Shown piece after piece: positions 19,316 through 28,182 of a stretch of DNA of 64,000 nucleotides. The stretch is taken from the NCBI RefSeq assembly GCF_009295825.1, contig NZ_WHKF01000002.1, positions 949,130-1,013,129 on the forward strand, given 5' to 3'. The position numbers and the translations under genes were made by a program. Each line of letters opens with the position of its first letter. Position 1 is the stretch's first letter. The notes under the pieces were generated by a model, which saw only the letters and a program-made list of their open reading frames with translations, was not told the origin of the DNA and did not search any database. This DNA is from Marinifilum sp. N1E240 (GTDB lineage: Bacteria > Bacteroidota > Bacteroidia > Bacteroidales > Marinifilaceae).

Positions 19316-19984
19316 ATGGTGAAGGAAAAAGATTTTTTGGTGACCGAAGAAGAAAAAAAATTGCTAAGAGATAATGCAATTAATAACGAGCTGGATAGAC
19401 TTACAAATACACTTAAAAGAAAAAGAAAGATAATTGTATTCTATAGAGTATTATTCATCTGTTTACTTTGTATCATTGGTTCTTTTCTCTATCTCAAACA
19501 GAGCAAAATACCTTTGGAGAAATCAATTGTTAAGAATGATAAGAAAGAAATAATTCCTCCTAAAAAAGTAAAAACGCCAACTAAAACCCAAAAGACTCAA
19601 TTACCTACAATTGTATACTATACAGTATATTTTGCCAATGAAAATTCATATCCTTTGGCGCAGTTCAAAAACATGGAAAATGCGAAAAAATTCTGTAAAG
19701 CTTTGAATCAAATGAACTTACCTGCAAGCCAAATTCTAACTGATTCTATTTATAGAAGCCGAGAAAAACTTCAAGAAAAGAATTATCCTTATCGTTATGC
19801 AGTGCAGCTAGGAGCATACAATCATGATATCTTGAAAAAATACAAGAACAATTTAATATGGATGACAGAAGAAGAAGAGGAAGATTATTTCAAGTACAGA
19901 ATTGCTCCTTTTTATGGATTTTCAAAAAGTCAGGATTTCACAGGTAAAATTGAACTTAACGAACCATATATTTTACCAATTTAA
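19316..19984 (+). CDS. Single-pass membrane protein with SPOR-like C-terminal region
   Basis: A 222-residue protein not recognised as a named family. Residues 1-40 are charged and cytoplasmic, a single membrane helix follows (residues 41-62, IIVFYRVLFICLLCIIGSFL), then a lysine-rich linker (KKEIIPPKKVKTPTKTQKTQ) and an exported domain. That domain contains two similar phrases, YYTVYFANENSYPLAQFKNM and PYRYAVQLGAYNHDILKKYK, which resemble the strand-helix units of SPOR/peptidoglycan-binding domains. The type II topology with a basic linker fits a cell-envelope protein. It stands alone, about 135 bases before a histidine kinase gene. Confidence 0.5.
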   Translation: MVKEKDFLVTEEEKKLLRDNAINNELDRLTNTLKRKRKIIVFYRVLFICLLCIIGSFLYLKQSKIPLEKSIVKNDKKEIIPPKKVKTPTKTQKTQLPTIVYYTVYFANENSYPLAQFKNMENAKKFCKALNQMNLPASQILTDSIYRSREKLQEKNYPYRYAVQLGAYNHDILKKYKNNLIWMTEEEEEDYFKYRIAPFYGFSKSQDFTGKIELNEPYILPI

Positions 19985-20091
19985 ATAAAACTTTAATGTA
20001 AATTGGCTTTAATTTATTCCACATTACTATTTTTATAATCAAACAGTCATAAATTAAAACAATATTGAATTTAAAATTTATCTCGTGATAA

Positions 20092-20099
20092 TAAATTTG
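20092..20099 (+). promoter_or_regulatory. Putative promoter -7 box of the GAF histidine kinase
   Basis: TAAATTTG matches TAnnTTTG, 21 bases before the ATG at 20120, in an otherwise featureless AT-rich gap. Confidence 0.4.
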
Positions 20100-20119
20100 C
20101 CGATATTTATTAGTGTATT

Positions 20120-21364
20120 ATGAAAGAATCTATACAGATGCCTAAATGGATGCTTGATAAATGGCAAGGAATTGCCGATTTGCTTGCTGATCTATTATCC
20201 ATTCCTGCTGCTTTAATCATGAAAGCAGCAAATCAACAAATGGAAGTATTTATAACTAGTAATTCGAAAAATAATCCATATAAAGTTGGTGACAAAGAAG
20301 ATTGGCATGGTTTATATTGCGAAACAGTAATCAAATCGAAAGAAAAACTTCTGATTTCAAATGCTTTAATAAATAAAGACTGGGATCAAAATCCCGATAT
20401 TAAACTCGGAATGATTGCTTACCTGGGATACCCAATATTCTATCCTGATAATTCACCTTTTGGAACAATATGTATTTTGGATGATAAGGAGAATCATTTT
20501 TCTGCACTACATGAAAAAATTCTTTTACAATTTAAACAAGTGATCGAATTAGACCTGGCTTTAGTTACGTCATTTGAGCTTCAATCCTCTGAAATGATTA
20601 ATACCATTAATGAACAACAAAAGCAGCTTAAGGAACAAAACAACGCCTTACAGAAAGCAAAAGAAAAAGCTGAGGAAGGAAATCGATTAAAATCAGCTTT
20701 TCTGCAAAATATCTCTCATGAAATTAGAACTCCTTTAAATGCAGTCGTCGGATTTTCTGAACTTTTAACTTTGCCCAACCTAACTAACGAAAAAAGAGAT
20801 TATTTTTCTTCGATTATTATAAAAAACTCAGATCAATTACTTTCGATTGTATCTGATATTCTAACCGTATCTGCAATTGAAACAGATCAGCAAAAAGTTA
20901 ATATCGAGGATACATGTCTCGATTCATTATTACAAGATCTTGAAGATATTTACCGACAAAAGTATGATGGAAAAGAGATTGTATTGATTAAGAGAATTCC
21001 TGAAAGCCTAAGAGGATACAAAATTAAAACTGATAAAACTAAGGTAAACCAGATTATCACAAATTTACTAAACAATGCATTTAAATTTACTGATAATGGT
21101 TCCATCGAATTTGGCATTGATTTTAAAAATAATAATTGTGAATTTTTTGTGAAAGATAGTGGCATTGGGATACCGGAAGATATGCAAGATGAAATCTTTA
21201 ATCGATTTACACAAACAAACGAGACCATAAGTGAATTGTATGGAGGAATTGGTTTAGGTCTTTCTATTTCTAAAGCATTTGTTGAATTGTTAGGTGGGAA
21301 AATTTGGATGAAATCAGAAGTTGGTAAAGGTTCTAACTTCTATTTTACTCTACCCATAAAATAG
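20120..21364 (+). CDS. Cytosolic GAF-domain sensor histidine kinase
   Basis: A 414-residue kinase without membrane segments. Residues 15-165 form a GAF domain (DLLADLLSIPAALIMKAAN, YCETVIKSKEKLLISNAL, GYPIFYPDNSPFGTICILDD). A coiled coil follows (about 170-200), then HisKA with the phospho-acceptor in FLQNISHEIRTPLNAVVGFS and a complete HATPase domain: N box IITNLLNNAFKFT, G1 DSGIGIPEDM, G2 YGGIGLGLSISKAFVELLGG. No receiver is fused and no response regulator is adjacent, so its partner is elsewhere. The GAF ligand cannot be read from the sequence. The gene is monocistronic, closed by a strong bidirectional terminator. Confidence 0.88.
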   Translation: MKESIQMPKWMLDKWQGIADLLADLLSIPAALIMKAANQQMEVFITSNSKNNPYKVGDKEDWHGLYCETVIKSKEKLLISNALINKDWDQNPDIKLGMIAYLGYPIFYPDNSPFGTICILDDKENHFSALHEKILLQFKQVIELDLALVTSFELQSSEMINTINEQQKQLKEQNNALQKAKEKAEEGNRLKSAFLQNISHEIRTPLNAVVGFSELLTLPNLTNEKRDYFSSIIIKNSDQLLSIVSDILTVSAIETDQQKVNIEDTCLDSLLQDLEDIYRQKYDGKEIVLIKRIPESLRGYKIKTDKTKVNQIITNLLNNAFKFTDNGSIEFGIDFKNNNCEFFVKDSGIGIPEDMQDEIFNRFTQTNETISELYGGIGLGLSISKAFVELLGGKIWMKSEVGKGSNFYFTLPIK

Positions 21365-21373
21365 GACATTAAA

Positions 21374-21402
21374 AAAGGAGAAAGTTGCTGACTTTCTCCT
21401 TT
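21374..21402. terminator. Bidirectional terminator between histidine kinase and hemE
   Basis: AAAGGAGAAAGT (21374-21385) and ACTTTCTCCTTT (21391-21402) form a perfect 12-bp stem with loop TGCTG between convergent genes. Confidence 0.9.
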
Positions 21403-21430
21403 GTATTTATTTCTCTATATCTGATTTTCA

Positions 21431-22462
21431 CTATCTTCCCCAATCTGATTCTTTTACTTTCTTCACCAAATATTCCACATTTTCTACAGGAATTGATGGA
21501 AGCAAACCATGTCCCAGGTTGAAAATCCATTTGTGATCTTTTCTACCATAATTCAAGTAATACTCAAATTCACGATCAATAGCTTCTGATGTAGATTCCA
21601 AGATTCTTGGATCGAAGTTACCTTGTAGAATCATCTCCTCTCCTACAATACTTCTAACTTCGTGCAATGGCATCTGCCAATCAACACTAACACAATCACA
21701 CAAATCGTAATTTACCATATTGATACCTGTTCCCAATCCTTTAGGAAGATAAATGGTCTTCACTCCTTTTTCGCGTACTGCACCTAAAATTGCCTTTACC
21801 GACGGTAAAAATACTTCCTTATACAATTCAACAGGAATAAGACCCGCATGTGTTTCAAACAACTGAAATGCCTGCACACCATGCTCTACTTGTTTCAATG
21901 CATAATGAATACTCATTTCCGTTATTTTAGCCACAACTTTCTTCATCAATTCCTTATCGCGGTATATAGCTGGAACAAAATCAGGAAAATTCTGATTGCG
22001 ACTAAATCCTTGATACATGTAACAAAGTGTGGTTAACGGACCGCCACAAAAACCAATCAGAGGAATATTTGCAGGCTTGATTTCCAGGATTCGATCAATA
22101 GCCTTATAGATGTGCTCTAATTTTTCAGGCTTTTCTGTTAGAAAATCCAATGGATCATTAACATCCTTTAATGCAGTTGCGAAACTAGGCCCTTTCCCTT
22201 CAAAACTTAACTCCATTCCCAAAGCTTCAGGAATTACCAGAATATCAGAAAAGAGGATTGCTGCATCAACACCTAAATCGTGAATTGGCAACATGGTAAC
22301 ATCAGCCGCCAAATTAGGCGTTTCCATCATCTCTTTGAATCCGTATTTTTCACGTAATTTCATATACGATGGCAATACTCTTCCCGCCTGACGCATAAAC
22401 CACATTGGTGGTCTTTCTCTTTTGACTCCGTTAATCGTATCTAAAAATATTGATTGGCTCAT
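21431..22462 (-). CDS. hemE: Uroporphyrinogen decarboxylase
   Basis: A 343-residue enzyme decarboxylating uroporphyrinogen III to coproporphyrinogen III. Diagnostic N-terminal signature RPPMWFMRQAGRVLPSYMKL, the ILFSDILVIPEALGM segment, LIGFCGGPLTTLCYM, and C-terminal MILQGNFDPRIL and FNLGHGLLPSIPVENVEYLV. Length and ends are standard. It is the most downstream gene of the minus-strand hem block, but a strong hairpin with a T tract between hemB and hemE suggests it is at least partly expressed on its own. Confidence 0.97.
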   Translation of the reverse strand: MSQSIFLDTINGVKRERPPMWFMRQAGRVLPSYMKLREKYGFKEMMETPNLAADVTMLPIHDLGVDAAILFSDILVIPEALGMELSFEGKGPSFATALKDVNDPLDFLTEKPEKLEHIYKAIDRILEIKPANIPLIGFCGGPLTTLCYMYQGFSRNQNFPDFVPAIYRDKELMKKVVAKITEMSIHYALKQVEHGVQAFQLFETHAGLIPVELYKEVFLPSVKAILGAVREKGVKTIYLPKGLGTGINMVNYDLCDCVSVDWQMPLHEVRSIVGEEMILQGNFDPRILESTSEAIDREFEYYLNYGRKDHKWIFNLGHGLLPSIPVENVEYLVKKVKESDWGR

Positions 22463-22500
22463 TTAGTTGTAGTAATTAGTCGTTAGTAATCAGTAGTAAA

Positions 22501-22534
22501 AATAAGGATTCTCATAAAAATGAGAATCCTTATT
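22501..22534 (-). terminator. Terminator between hemB and hemE
   Basis: AATAAGGATTCTCAT (22501-22515) pairs perfectly with ATGAGAATCCTTATT (22520-22534), a 15-bp stem. On the minus strand it starts five bases after the hemB stop and is followed by TTTTT, so it should end or attenuate transcription before hemE. Confidence 0.88.
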
Positions 22535-22538
22535 GATT

Positions 22539-23531
22539 TTATAGTTTACCGTTCAAAATATCAGCTACATCTTTTGCATGATAAGTGATAATGATATCTG
22601 CTCCAGCTCTTTTAATTGACATCATGATTTCCATCATAACACGCTTTCCATCAATCCAATCGTTCGCTTCAGCAGCTTTCACCATCGAAAATTCTCCACT
22701 TACATTATAAGCAGCGACTGGCACATTAAATTCGTGTTTGGTACGATAAATTACATCTAAGTAACTTAAAGCTGGCTTCACCATTACGATATCCGCTCCT
22801 TCTGCTATATCCATCTCTACCTCACGAATGGCTTCATCGCTATTTCGTGGATCCATTTGGTAAGTTGAACGATCACCAAACTGAGGTGCACTATCTGCTG
22901 CATCTCTGAATGGACCATAAAAACCTGATGCATATTTTGCAGAATAAGCCATGATAGGAATTTTCTCAAAGCAATTCTCATCCAATGCTTTTCTCATGTA
23001 TCCAATTCTACCATCCATCATATCACTTGGTGCAACCATATCTACACCAGCTTCAGCCAAAGAAACTGCCTGAGCTGCTAATGTTACCAATGTCTGATCA
23101 TTGTCTACATCACCATCTACAATTGTTCCACAATGTCCGTGTGTGGTATATTCGCAATTACAGATATCAGCAATAATATACATTTCAGGATGCTTTTCTT
23201 TAATAGCTCTAGTAGCTTTCTGAACGATTCCATGATCGTGTGTTGCTACAGTTCCATCCTCATCTTTCGATTCAGGAATACCAAAAAGTAAAACAGACCT
23301 TACTCCCGACTCTAATAATTCACCACATTTCTCTACCAACATATCAATAGATAACTGATCGTTACCTGGCATACTCTTGATAGGATTTTGTACCTTCTCG
23401 CCTGGACAAACAAAAAGTGGCATAACTAAATCATCCGCAGAAAGACTGGTCTCAGCAATCATATCACGTACAACTTTACTGTAACGTAATCTTCTCATTC
23501 TGGTATCCGGAAAAAGTGGTCGTAAACTCAT
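22539..23531 (-). CDS. hemB: Delta-aminolevulinic acid dehydratase (porphobilinogen synthase)
   Basis: A 330-residue enzyme condensing two 5-aminolevulinates to porphobilinogen. Motifs: N-terminal RPRR-like opening (FPDTRMRRLRYSKVVRDMIA), the cysteine-rich zinc site DICNCEYTTHGHCG (zinc-type rather than the magnesium-only type), the first lysine in YSAKYASGFYGPFRDA and the Schiff-base lysine in DIVMVKPALSYLDVIY. Standard length. It lies 81 bases after hemC on the minus strand, inside the hemA-hemC-hemB run. Confidence 0.97.
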   Translation of the reverse strand: MSLRPLFPDTRMRRLRYSKVVRDMIAETSLSADDLVMPLFVCPGEKVQNPIKSMPGNDQLSIDMLVEKCGELLESGVRSVLLFGIPESKDEDGTVATHDHGIVQKATRAIKEKHPEMYIIADICNCEYTTHGHCGTIVDGDVDNDQTLVTLAAQAVSLAEAGVDMVAPSDMMDGRIGYMRKALDENCFEKIPIMAYSAKYASGFYGPFRDAADSAPQFGDRSTYQMDPRNSDEAIREVEMDIAEGADIVMVKPALSYLDVIYRTKHEFNVPVAAYNVSGEFSMVKAAEANDWIDGKRVMMEIMMSIKRAGADIIITYHAKDVADILNGKL

Positions 23532-23612
23532 AGTGTGTGTGTATTTTGTATTGTTTTGTTATATATTTTGAATCAATCATCAATTGATTCTTATTATTTT
23601 CTCACAAGGCTT

Positions 23613-24539
23613 TTAAAGATAAAAATTTATTCCTTTCGCTTTACACGTTTCTTTCATTTGTGAGGCTAATTCTTTCGATTTTTGTACCGAATCAGATACA
23701 GGAACTTCAATCTGCTCTACAATAAAATTATTGGTTTTTAGATCTCCTACGATAGCTACCATAAATAATTCCTCGCCAGTTACCACTGCATGAGCTGCCA
23801 ACGGGAATTTACAGCCTCCTTCAATTTCAGCCATAAATGCTCTTTCGGCAAAAATTGCGTTCATAGTTGGCTCATGATTCACTTTCTCGAGAATAGCAAT
23901 GGTTTCAGGATCATTATCACGACATTCAATTGCAATCGCTCCTTGTCCAATTGCAGGAATACATTGATCAACATCTAAAAGTAAATTTTCTTTGAACTCT
24001 TTACCCAACCTATTCATTCCGGCAGCTGCTAAAATTATGGCATCATATTCACCATCTATTAACTTTTGCATTCTGGTATCGATATTACCACGAATCTCCT
24101 TAAATTCGATATCGCTTCTCAAATCAGCCAGTTGAACTCTTCTTCTCGGACTACCTGTTCCCAACACAAATCCCTTAGGCATTTCGTCAATTGTACTTCC
24201 ATCTCTACTCAGGAAAACATCACGAACATCTTCTCTCTCCGGAAAAGCAACTAATTTCAATCCCGAAGGATGAAAACTCGGTACATCTTTCAAACTATGA
24301 ATGGCAATATCAGCCTCATTTTCCAATAAAGCATGCTCTAATTCTTTTACAAAAAGTCCGGTTGTTCCAAATTCAGTTAAGGAGCGATTTAAAACTCTAT
24401 CACCTTGAGTACTAAATTTTTTCACTTCAAAATCAACTTCAGGATTCGCTTTTTGCAGTAATTCAACTGTCTGCATGGTTTGAGTATAAGCCAGCAAACT
24501 TGGACGAGTAGCTACAACAATCTTCTTTTTATCAGACAT
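23613..24539 (-). CDS. hemC: Hydroxymethylbilane synthase (porphobilinogen deaminase)
   Basis: A 308-residue enzyme building the linear tetrapyrrole from four porphobilinogens. Motifs: opening VATRPSLLAYTQTMQTVELL, EHALLENEADIAIHSLKDVP, VLGTGSPRRRVQLADLRSDI, EIRGNIDTRMQKL and the dipyrromethane-cofactor cysteine in EGGCKFPLAAHA. Early residues of the usual 'IGTRxSxLALxQ' are slightly altered (VATRPSLLAYTQ), as seen in other Bacteroidota. It follows hemA on the minus strand after a hairpin and precedes hemB. Confidence 0.96.
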   Translation of the reverse strand: MSDKKKIVVATRPSLLAYTQTMQTVELLQKANPEVDFEVKKFSTQGDRVLNRSLTEFGTTGLFVKELEHALLENEADIAIHSLKDVPSFHPSGLKLVAFPEREDVRDVFLSRDGSTIDEMPKGFVLGTGSPRRRVQLADLRSDIEFKEIRGNIDTRMQKLIDGEYDAIILAAAGMNRLGKEFKENLLLDVDQCIPAIGQGAIAIECRDNDPETIAILEKVNHEPTMNAIFAERAFMAEIEGGCKFPLAAHAVVTGEELFMVAIVGDLKTNNFIVEQIEVPVSDSVQKSKELASQMKETCKAKGINFYL

Positions 24540-24583
24540 TTTGCAGGTATTTCAGGTAGTTAATAATCTTATGATTTAGAAAT

Positions 24584-24620
24584 AAAAAAGCCATATAAAA
24601 CAAGGTTTATACAGCTTTTT
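24584..24620 (-). terminator. Terminator-like hairpin between hemA and hemC
   Basis: AAAAAAGC (24584-24591) pairs with GCTTTTT (24614-24620), with an inner ATAAA/TTTAT pairing. It starts about 20 bases after the hemA stop on the minus strand, so hemC may rely on read-through or its own promoter. Confidence 0.6.
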
Positions 24621-24640
24621 ATCGAAAGCTTTTTACAGTT

Positions 24641-25894
24641 TTACGAATCCATATCTTTAAATATCATATTTAATGTTTCCATTGGGCTCGATTGCTTTTT
24701 GTGATGATCTTTCAAGTGATTGATACATGCACGAGCAATCTTATTCACAATATTATTGGTGATGTGTTCAACTTTTTTCAACTCATCATTAGATAATTTG
24801 TTCTTGTGATAATCCAACTCTTTCTTTTGTACTTTTTGTAAATTCTCTTTTAAAGCAACAATTACTGGCGAAAGATATTTCACCTCAAGCCACCCATAAA
24901 ATTCACCTATAGAAGCTTGTATAATTCTCTCAGCATCAGGAATGCAAGCTTTTCTTTGCTCTATTGCTGTAGAAATATGCTTCGACAATTCATCAACTGT
25001 AATTACCAAAACATTATCCAATTCATCAATTGCATTATCCACATTACGTGGAACCGATAAATCAAGAACCAACTTGCAAGATTCAACACCTTTAAAATGA
25101 TCAAGAGTAAGTGTTGGTTTTGATGCTCCAGTTGCAACTATAATTATTTCTGAATTATTTACCTCTTGATTTAGTTTATCAATTGTTTGATATTGAATAT
25201 TGAATTTAGCAGCAAGAGCCTCAGCTTTTTCAACCGTTCTATTCACTAAAGTAAGTGAACGATTGTTCATGTGTTTTAACAAATTTCCACAAGTATCCTT
25301 TCCTATATCACCAGTTCCGTACAGTAAAAAATTGCAAGTTTCAAGAGTTGAAACTTTATCTTTTATATACTGAACTGCAGCATGAGAAACGGAAGCTGCT
25401 CCTTTACTAATTTCTGTTGTATTTTTAATCTTTTTACTAGCCTGAAAAACAAAAGAAAATAAACGCGTTAAAAACGAATTTAAAATTCCTAAATTTTCAG
25501 ATAGCTGATAAGCATTTTTTACCTGACCCACAATTTGAAAATCTCCAATAATTTGAGAATCCAAACCTGAAGTTACTTTATATAAGTGACGAATACACTC
25601 ATTTCCATGAAGCGTGTATCCATTGCAATTAAAATCGTTACGATTTCCTTTACAATATTTCAAAAACAGACTGGTAATCAGCTCTACTTGTGAAGAGTGC
25701 GCATAAATTTCAGTACGATTACATGTTGATAATATAACCATACCTTCAATTTCGTTGTTCTTAGCCTCCTTCAGTAAACTTTCCTGATCTTCAGCAGATA
25801 AAGAAAATTTTTCCCTTACATCGAGAGCCGTTTTTCTATAGCTAATTCCTAGTACAAATAATTTTTGTAAGTTTTCTCGAATTTCTAATGACAT
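24641..25894 (-). CDS. hemA: Glutamyl-tRNA reductase
   Basis: The enzyme reduces glutamyl-tRNA to glutamate-1-semialdehyde, the committed step of C5 heme synthesis. Counted from ATG at 25894 it has 417 residues: KLFVLGISYRKTALDVREKF, catalytic cysteine in MVILSTCNRTEIYAHS (C58), SGLDSQIIGDFQIVGQVKNA, NADPH-binding LLYGTGDIGKDTCGNLL and the dimerisation helices. An in-frame TTG at 25960 would add 22 residues unlike the family, and it lies inside a TATATTTG promoter box (25958-25965), so the ATG at 25894 is preferred. It heads the minus-strand hem block. Confidence 0.95.
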   Translation of the reverse strand: MSLEIRENLQKLFVLGISYRKTALDVREKFSLSAEDQESLLKEAKNNEIEGMVILSTCNRTEIYAHSSQVELITSLFLKYCKGNRNDFNCNGYTLHGNECIRHLYKVTSGLDSQIIGDFQIVGQVKNAYQLSENLGILNSFLTRLFSFVFQASKKIKNTTEISKGAASVSHAAVQYIKDKVSTLETCNFLLYGTGDIGKDTCGNLLKHMNNRSLTLVNRTVEKAEALAAKFNIQYQTIDKLNQEVNNSEIIIVATGASKPTLTLDHFKGVESCKLVLDLSVPRNVDNAIDELDNVLVITVDELSKHISTAIEQRKACIPDAERIIQASIGEFYGWLEVKYLSPVIVALKENLQKVQKKELDYHKNKLSNDELKKVEHITNNIVNKIARACINHLKDHHKKQSSPMETLNMIFKDMDS

Positions 25895-25957
25895 AAAAAC
25901 GGAATTTGTTTTAAGGTGTAGCACACTTGCCATATAATTTGGTGCCACAACCAGTGC

Positions 25958-25965
25958 CAAATATA
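25958..25965 (-). promoter_or_regulatory. hemA promoter -7 box
   Basis: On the minus strand this reads TATATTTG (TAnnTTTG), placing the transcript start near 25951 and leaving a leader of about 57 bases before the ATG at 25894. It rules against the longer hemA start at 25960. Confidence 0.5.
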
Positions 25966-26144
25966 AAGGTAATAATTCAAAAATCCTTGCATTTGCAATA
26001 AGTATACCAAGTATTATTAAGCACTTTGTATTTTATGAAAACCATAAAAACTCTAAAAGGATTTTAATATCTTAAATACCAAAATAATCGACATTAATTC
26101 ATAATTTTCCTATTACCAATATATTTATTCATTTAAAATAAATA

Positions 26145-26152
26145 TAAATTTG
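26145..26152 (+). promoter_or_regulatory. Putative promoter -7 box of the epimerase-like gene
   Basis: TAAATTTG, matching TAnnTTTG, 28 bases before the ATG at 26180. Confidence 0.45.
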
Positions 26153-26179
26153 TGGAACGATATTTTTAGATAATAACAC

Positions 26180-27013
26180 ATGAATAAAACGTCTTTTAAC
26201 AGAAATAAAAAGATAAGTATTTTGGGTTGTGGATGGTTAGGACTCCCATTAGCTGAATACTTTATACAAAACCAATATACTGTTAGTGGTTCTGTTGCCG
26301 GAATAGATAGAATTAAATTGCTTAGAAAAGCCGGTATCATTCCCTATCATATTTATCTGAATCCTTTAATAAATGAAGATTTTGACAAAGAATTTTTCAA
26401 TTCAGATATCTTAATTGTTAATTTTCCACCCAAAAGAAGAGATGATATTATTGAATTTCATGAGAGACAAGTGCTTTCATTGCTAAATGCTATTAAAAAT
26501 TCGGCTGTAAAAAAAGTAATATTTGTAAGTTCAACATCAGTTTATGCAAACACAAACTCTGTTGTTGATGAATTGAACACAGATACTCCAGATAAAAACA
26601 GTGGAAAAGCTTTAAGAATAGTTGAAGAATTGTTTCAACAAGAAGATTCTTTTGATACTACAATAGTAAGATTTGGTGGCTTAATTGGTTATGATCGTAA
26701 ACCAGGTAGATTTTTCGCTGGAAAAAAACAGGTGAAAGATGGTGAATCTCCAGTTAATTTAATCCATCGGGACGATTGTATTGGAATAATAAATCATATA
26801 ATTGAAAATGAATTATGGGGAGAAATCTTTAATGCTTGTTGTCCGGAACATCCTAAAAGAAAAGATTTTTATAAACATGCTGCAAAGCTTGGTGGTTTTG
26901 AACTTCCAGAATTTTCATTAACAAAAGAACAATTTAAGATTATTAGTTCAGAGAAATTAATTAAAACCTCAGGATATTTATTTCATTTTTCAAATCCTAT
27001 AGATGCATTGTAA
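26180..27013 (+). CDS. NAD(P)-binding SDR/epimerase-like protein (YeeZ-like)
   Basis: A 277-residue Rossmann protein. The dinucleotide loop is unusual for an extended SDR, KISILGCGWLGLPLAEYFIQ, as in YeeZ-type 'NAD-dependent epimerase' proteins. Further marks are ILIVNFPPKRRDDIIEFHER, KKVIFVSSTSVYANTNSVVD (the Ser/Tyr active-site strand) and FDTTIVRFGGLIGYDRKPGR. No Tyr-x-x-x-Lys dyad is obvious, as is usual for this subgroup, so epimerase activity is uncertain. It is a single gene; the gap 27014-27388 downstream is AT-rich and nothing could be recognised in it. Confidence 0.75.
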   Translation: MNKTSFNRNKKISILGCGWLGLPLAEYFIQNQYTVSGSVAGIDRIKLLRKAGIIPYHIYLNPLINEDFDKEFFNSDILIVNFPPKRRDDIIEFHERQVLSLLNAIKNSAVKKVIFVSSTSVYANTNSVVDELNTDTPDKNSGKALRIVEELFQQEDSFDTTIVRFGGLIGYDRKPGRFFAGKKQVKDGESPVNLIHRDDCIGIINHIIENELWGEIFNACCPEHPKRKDFYKHAAKLGGFELPEFSLTKEQFKIISSEKLIKTSGYLFHFSNPIDAL

Positions 27014-27388
27014 TGATCAACACAAAGTTAAACTTCACATGAATATCTCCATACTATTATCCATAAGCAATTTAAGAAATATACCATTGTTTTATTTTGG
27101 GCAATAACTCGTCGTGCGAACATGTCATTTACAATTTAATTGTCATTCATTCTCACTCATTCTACTGCAAATAGTATAATAATCCTTATTGTCTAAATAA
27201 GCTCCTACTTATTGATTTATTAATAAAATATGATAGTTTTAAAATTTATTAAACAAGTGAGTGTTGATTTTACTTTTTAAACTAAAAAAAGATATAATCA
27301 TCCTTTATTTTAATACTATAATCAATTTAATGTAAACTCTTTAAGTATTTTAATTACTTTAGAACTGAAGAGAGATATTATTAATAAA

Positions 27389-27685
27389 ATGGTTTATTTA
27401 CTCATTAAACAACCAACTAGGGATATTAACTCCTGGAAAAAAGCGTTCAATCGATTTTTAGATTATCGAAAAATCGGAGGAGAGCTTTCTTGTGATATAT
27501 ATGAAACCCCAAAAAAGGAAAACGAACTAATTGTCCTTTCTAAATGGACATGCATGAACGATGTTAAGGAGTTTCTCTCGTCGCAATCTTTTGAAATGAT
27601 TAAGGAGTTAGAAAAAGAAGAACCTCTTACTGTAAAACTTCTTAACAGACAATCTCTTGGAAAATACATTCAGGATCTACATTAA
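27389..27685 (+). CDS. Small protein, possible dimeric alpha/beta-barrel (ABM-like)
   Basis: A 98-residue protein. It starts with a hydrophobic strand MVYLLIKQPTRDINSWKKAF and has a further strand ELIVLSKWTCMNDVKEFLSS, which together resemble the ferredoxin-like fold of antibiotic-biosynthesis-monooxygenase or stress-responsive barrel proteins. This is a fold guess from pattern only. Its 3' end overlaps the convergent gene at 27677-28180 by nine bases. No promoter is clearly visible upstream. Confidence 0.5.
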   Translation: MVYLLIKQPTRDINSWKKAFNRFLDYRKIGGELSCDIYETPKKENELIVLSKWTCMNDVKEFLSSQSFEMIKELEKEEPLTVKLLNRQSLGKYIQDLH

Positions 27686-28180
27686 ATCCTCTACCCTAAT
27701 TATCAAATCAGAATTTATTTCTTTTATCGTTGAAAGAGTTAAATCGCACAAAATTTCTCCAAAAGCCTTATCATACAAGCTGTTTTCTAATGAATTTATA
27801 TACTCTGATAAATTCATTTCATTTTGATCTCCATTGTTGATTTTTTTATAATATTCGATAATTTGAATCTCATTCAAATTAAACTGATCATCGTATAAAA
27901 GAGGTGTAATACTAATGCTATCATCCAGAAAAATCTTTTTTATCTCTTCCGAAACAGAGTTAATGTATGAGTTTAATACATCAATAATATCCTCATAATT
28001 ATCAATTACTTCTGAATTCCTAATTTCATTTAAATCATTGAAAGCATCGGAAATAAATGAGCTCAATACAACCAGATACTCCTCAAGTTTATCCAAGTGA
28101 TTATTCTTTACACCTGGCTGCAATTTATAGAACTCAATAATGTTCTGTATAATCTCGTAATTGTATTTATTAGTAATCAA
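27677..28180 (-). CDS. Hypothetical acidic helical protein
   Basis: A 167-residue soluble acidic protein not recognised. It appears mostly helical, with asparagine/aspartate/isoleucine-rich stretches (IDNYEDIIDVLNSYINSVSE, IQIIEYYKKINNGDQNEMNL) and no cysteine pairs, signal peptide or membrane segment. It begins two bases after the stop codon of the PHP-ACT-ACT gene on the minus strand, so the two are almost certainly one transcript, and it may be a partner of that enzyme (inference). Composition is more AT-rich than the PHP gene. Confidence 0.5.
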   Translation of the reverse strand: MITNKYNYEIIQNIIEFYKLQPGVKNNHLDKLEEYLVVLSSFISDAFNDLNEIRNSEVIDNYEDIIDVLNSYINSVSEEIKKIFLDDSISITPLLYDDQFNLNEIQIIEYYKKINNGDQNEMNLSEYINSLENSLYDKAFGEILCDLTLSTIKEINSDLIIRVEDLM

Positions 28181-28182
28181 TT

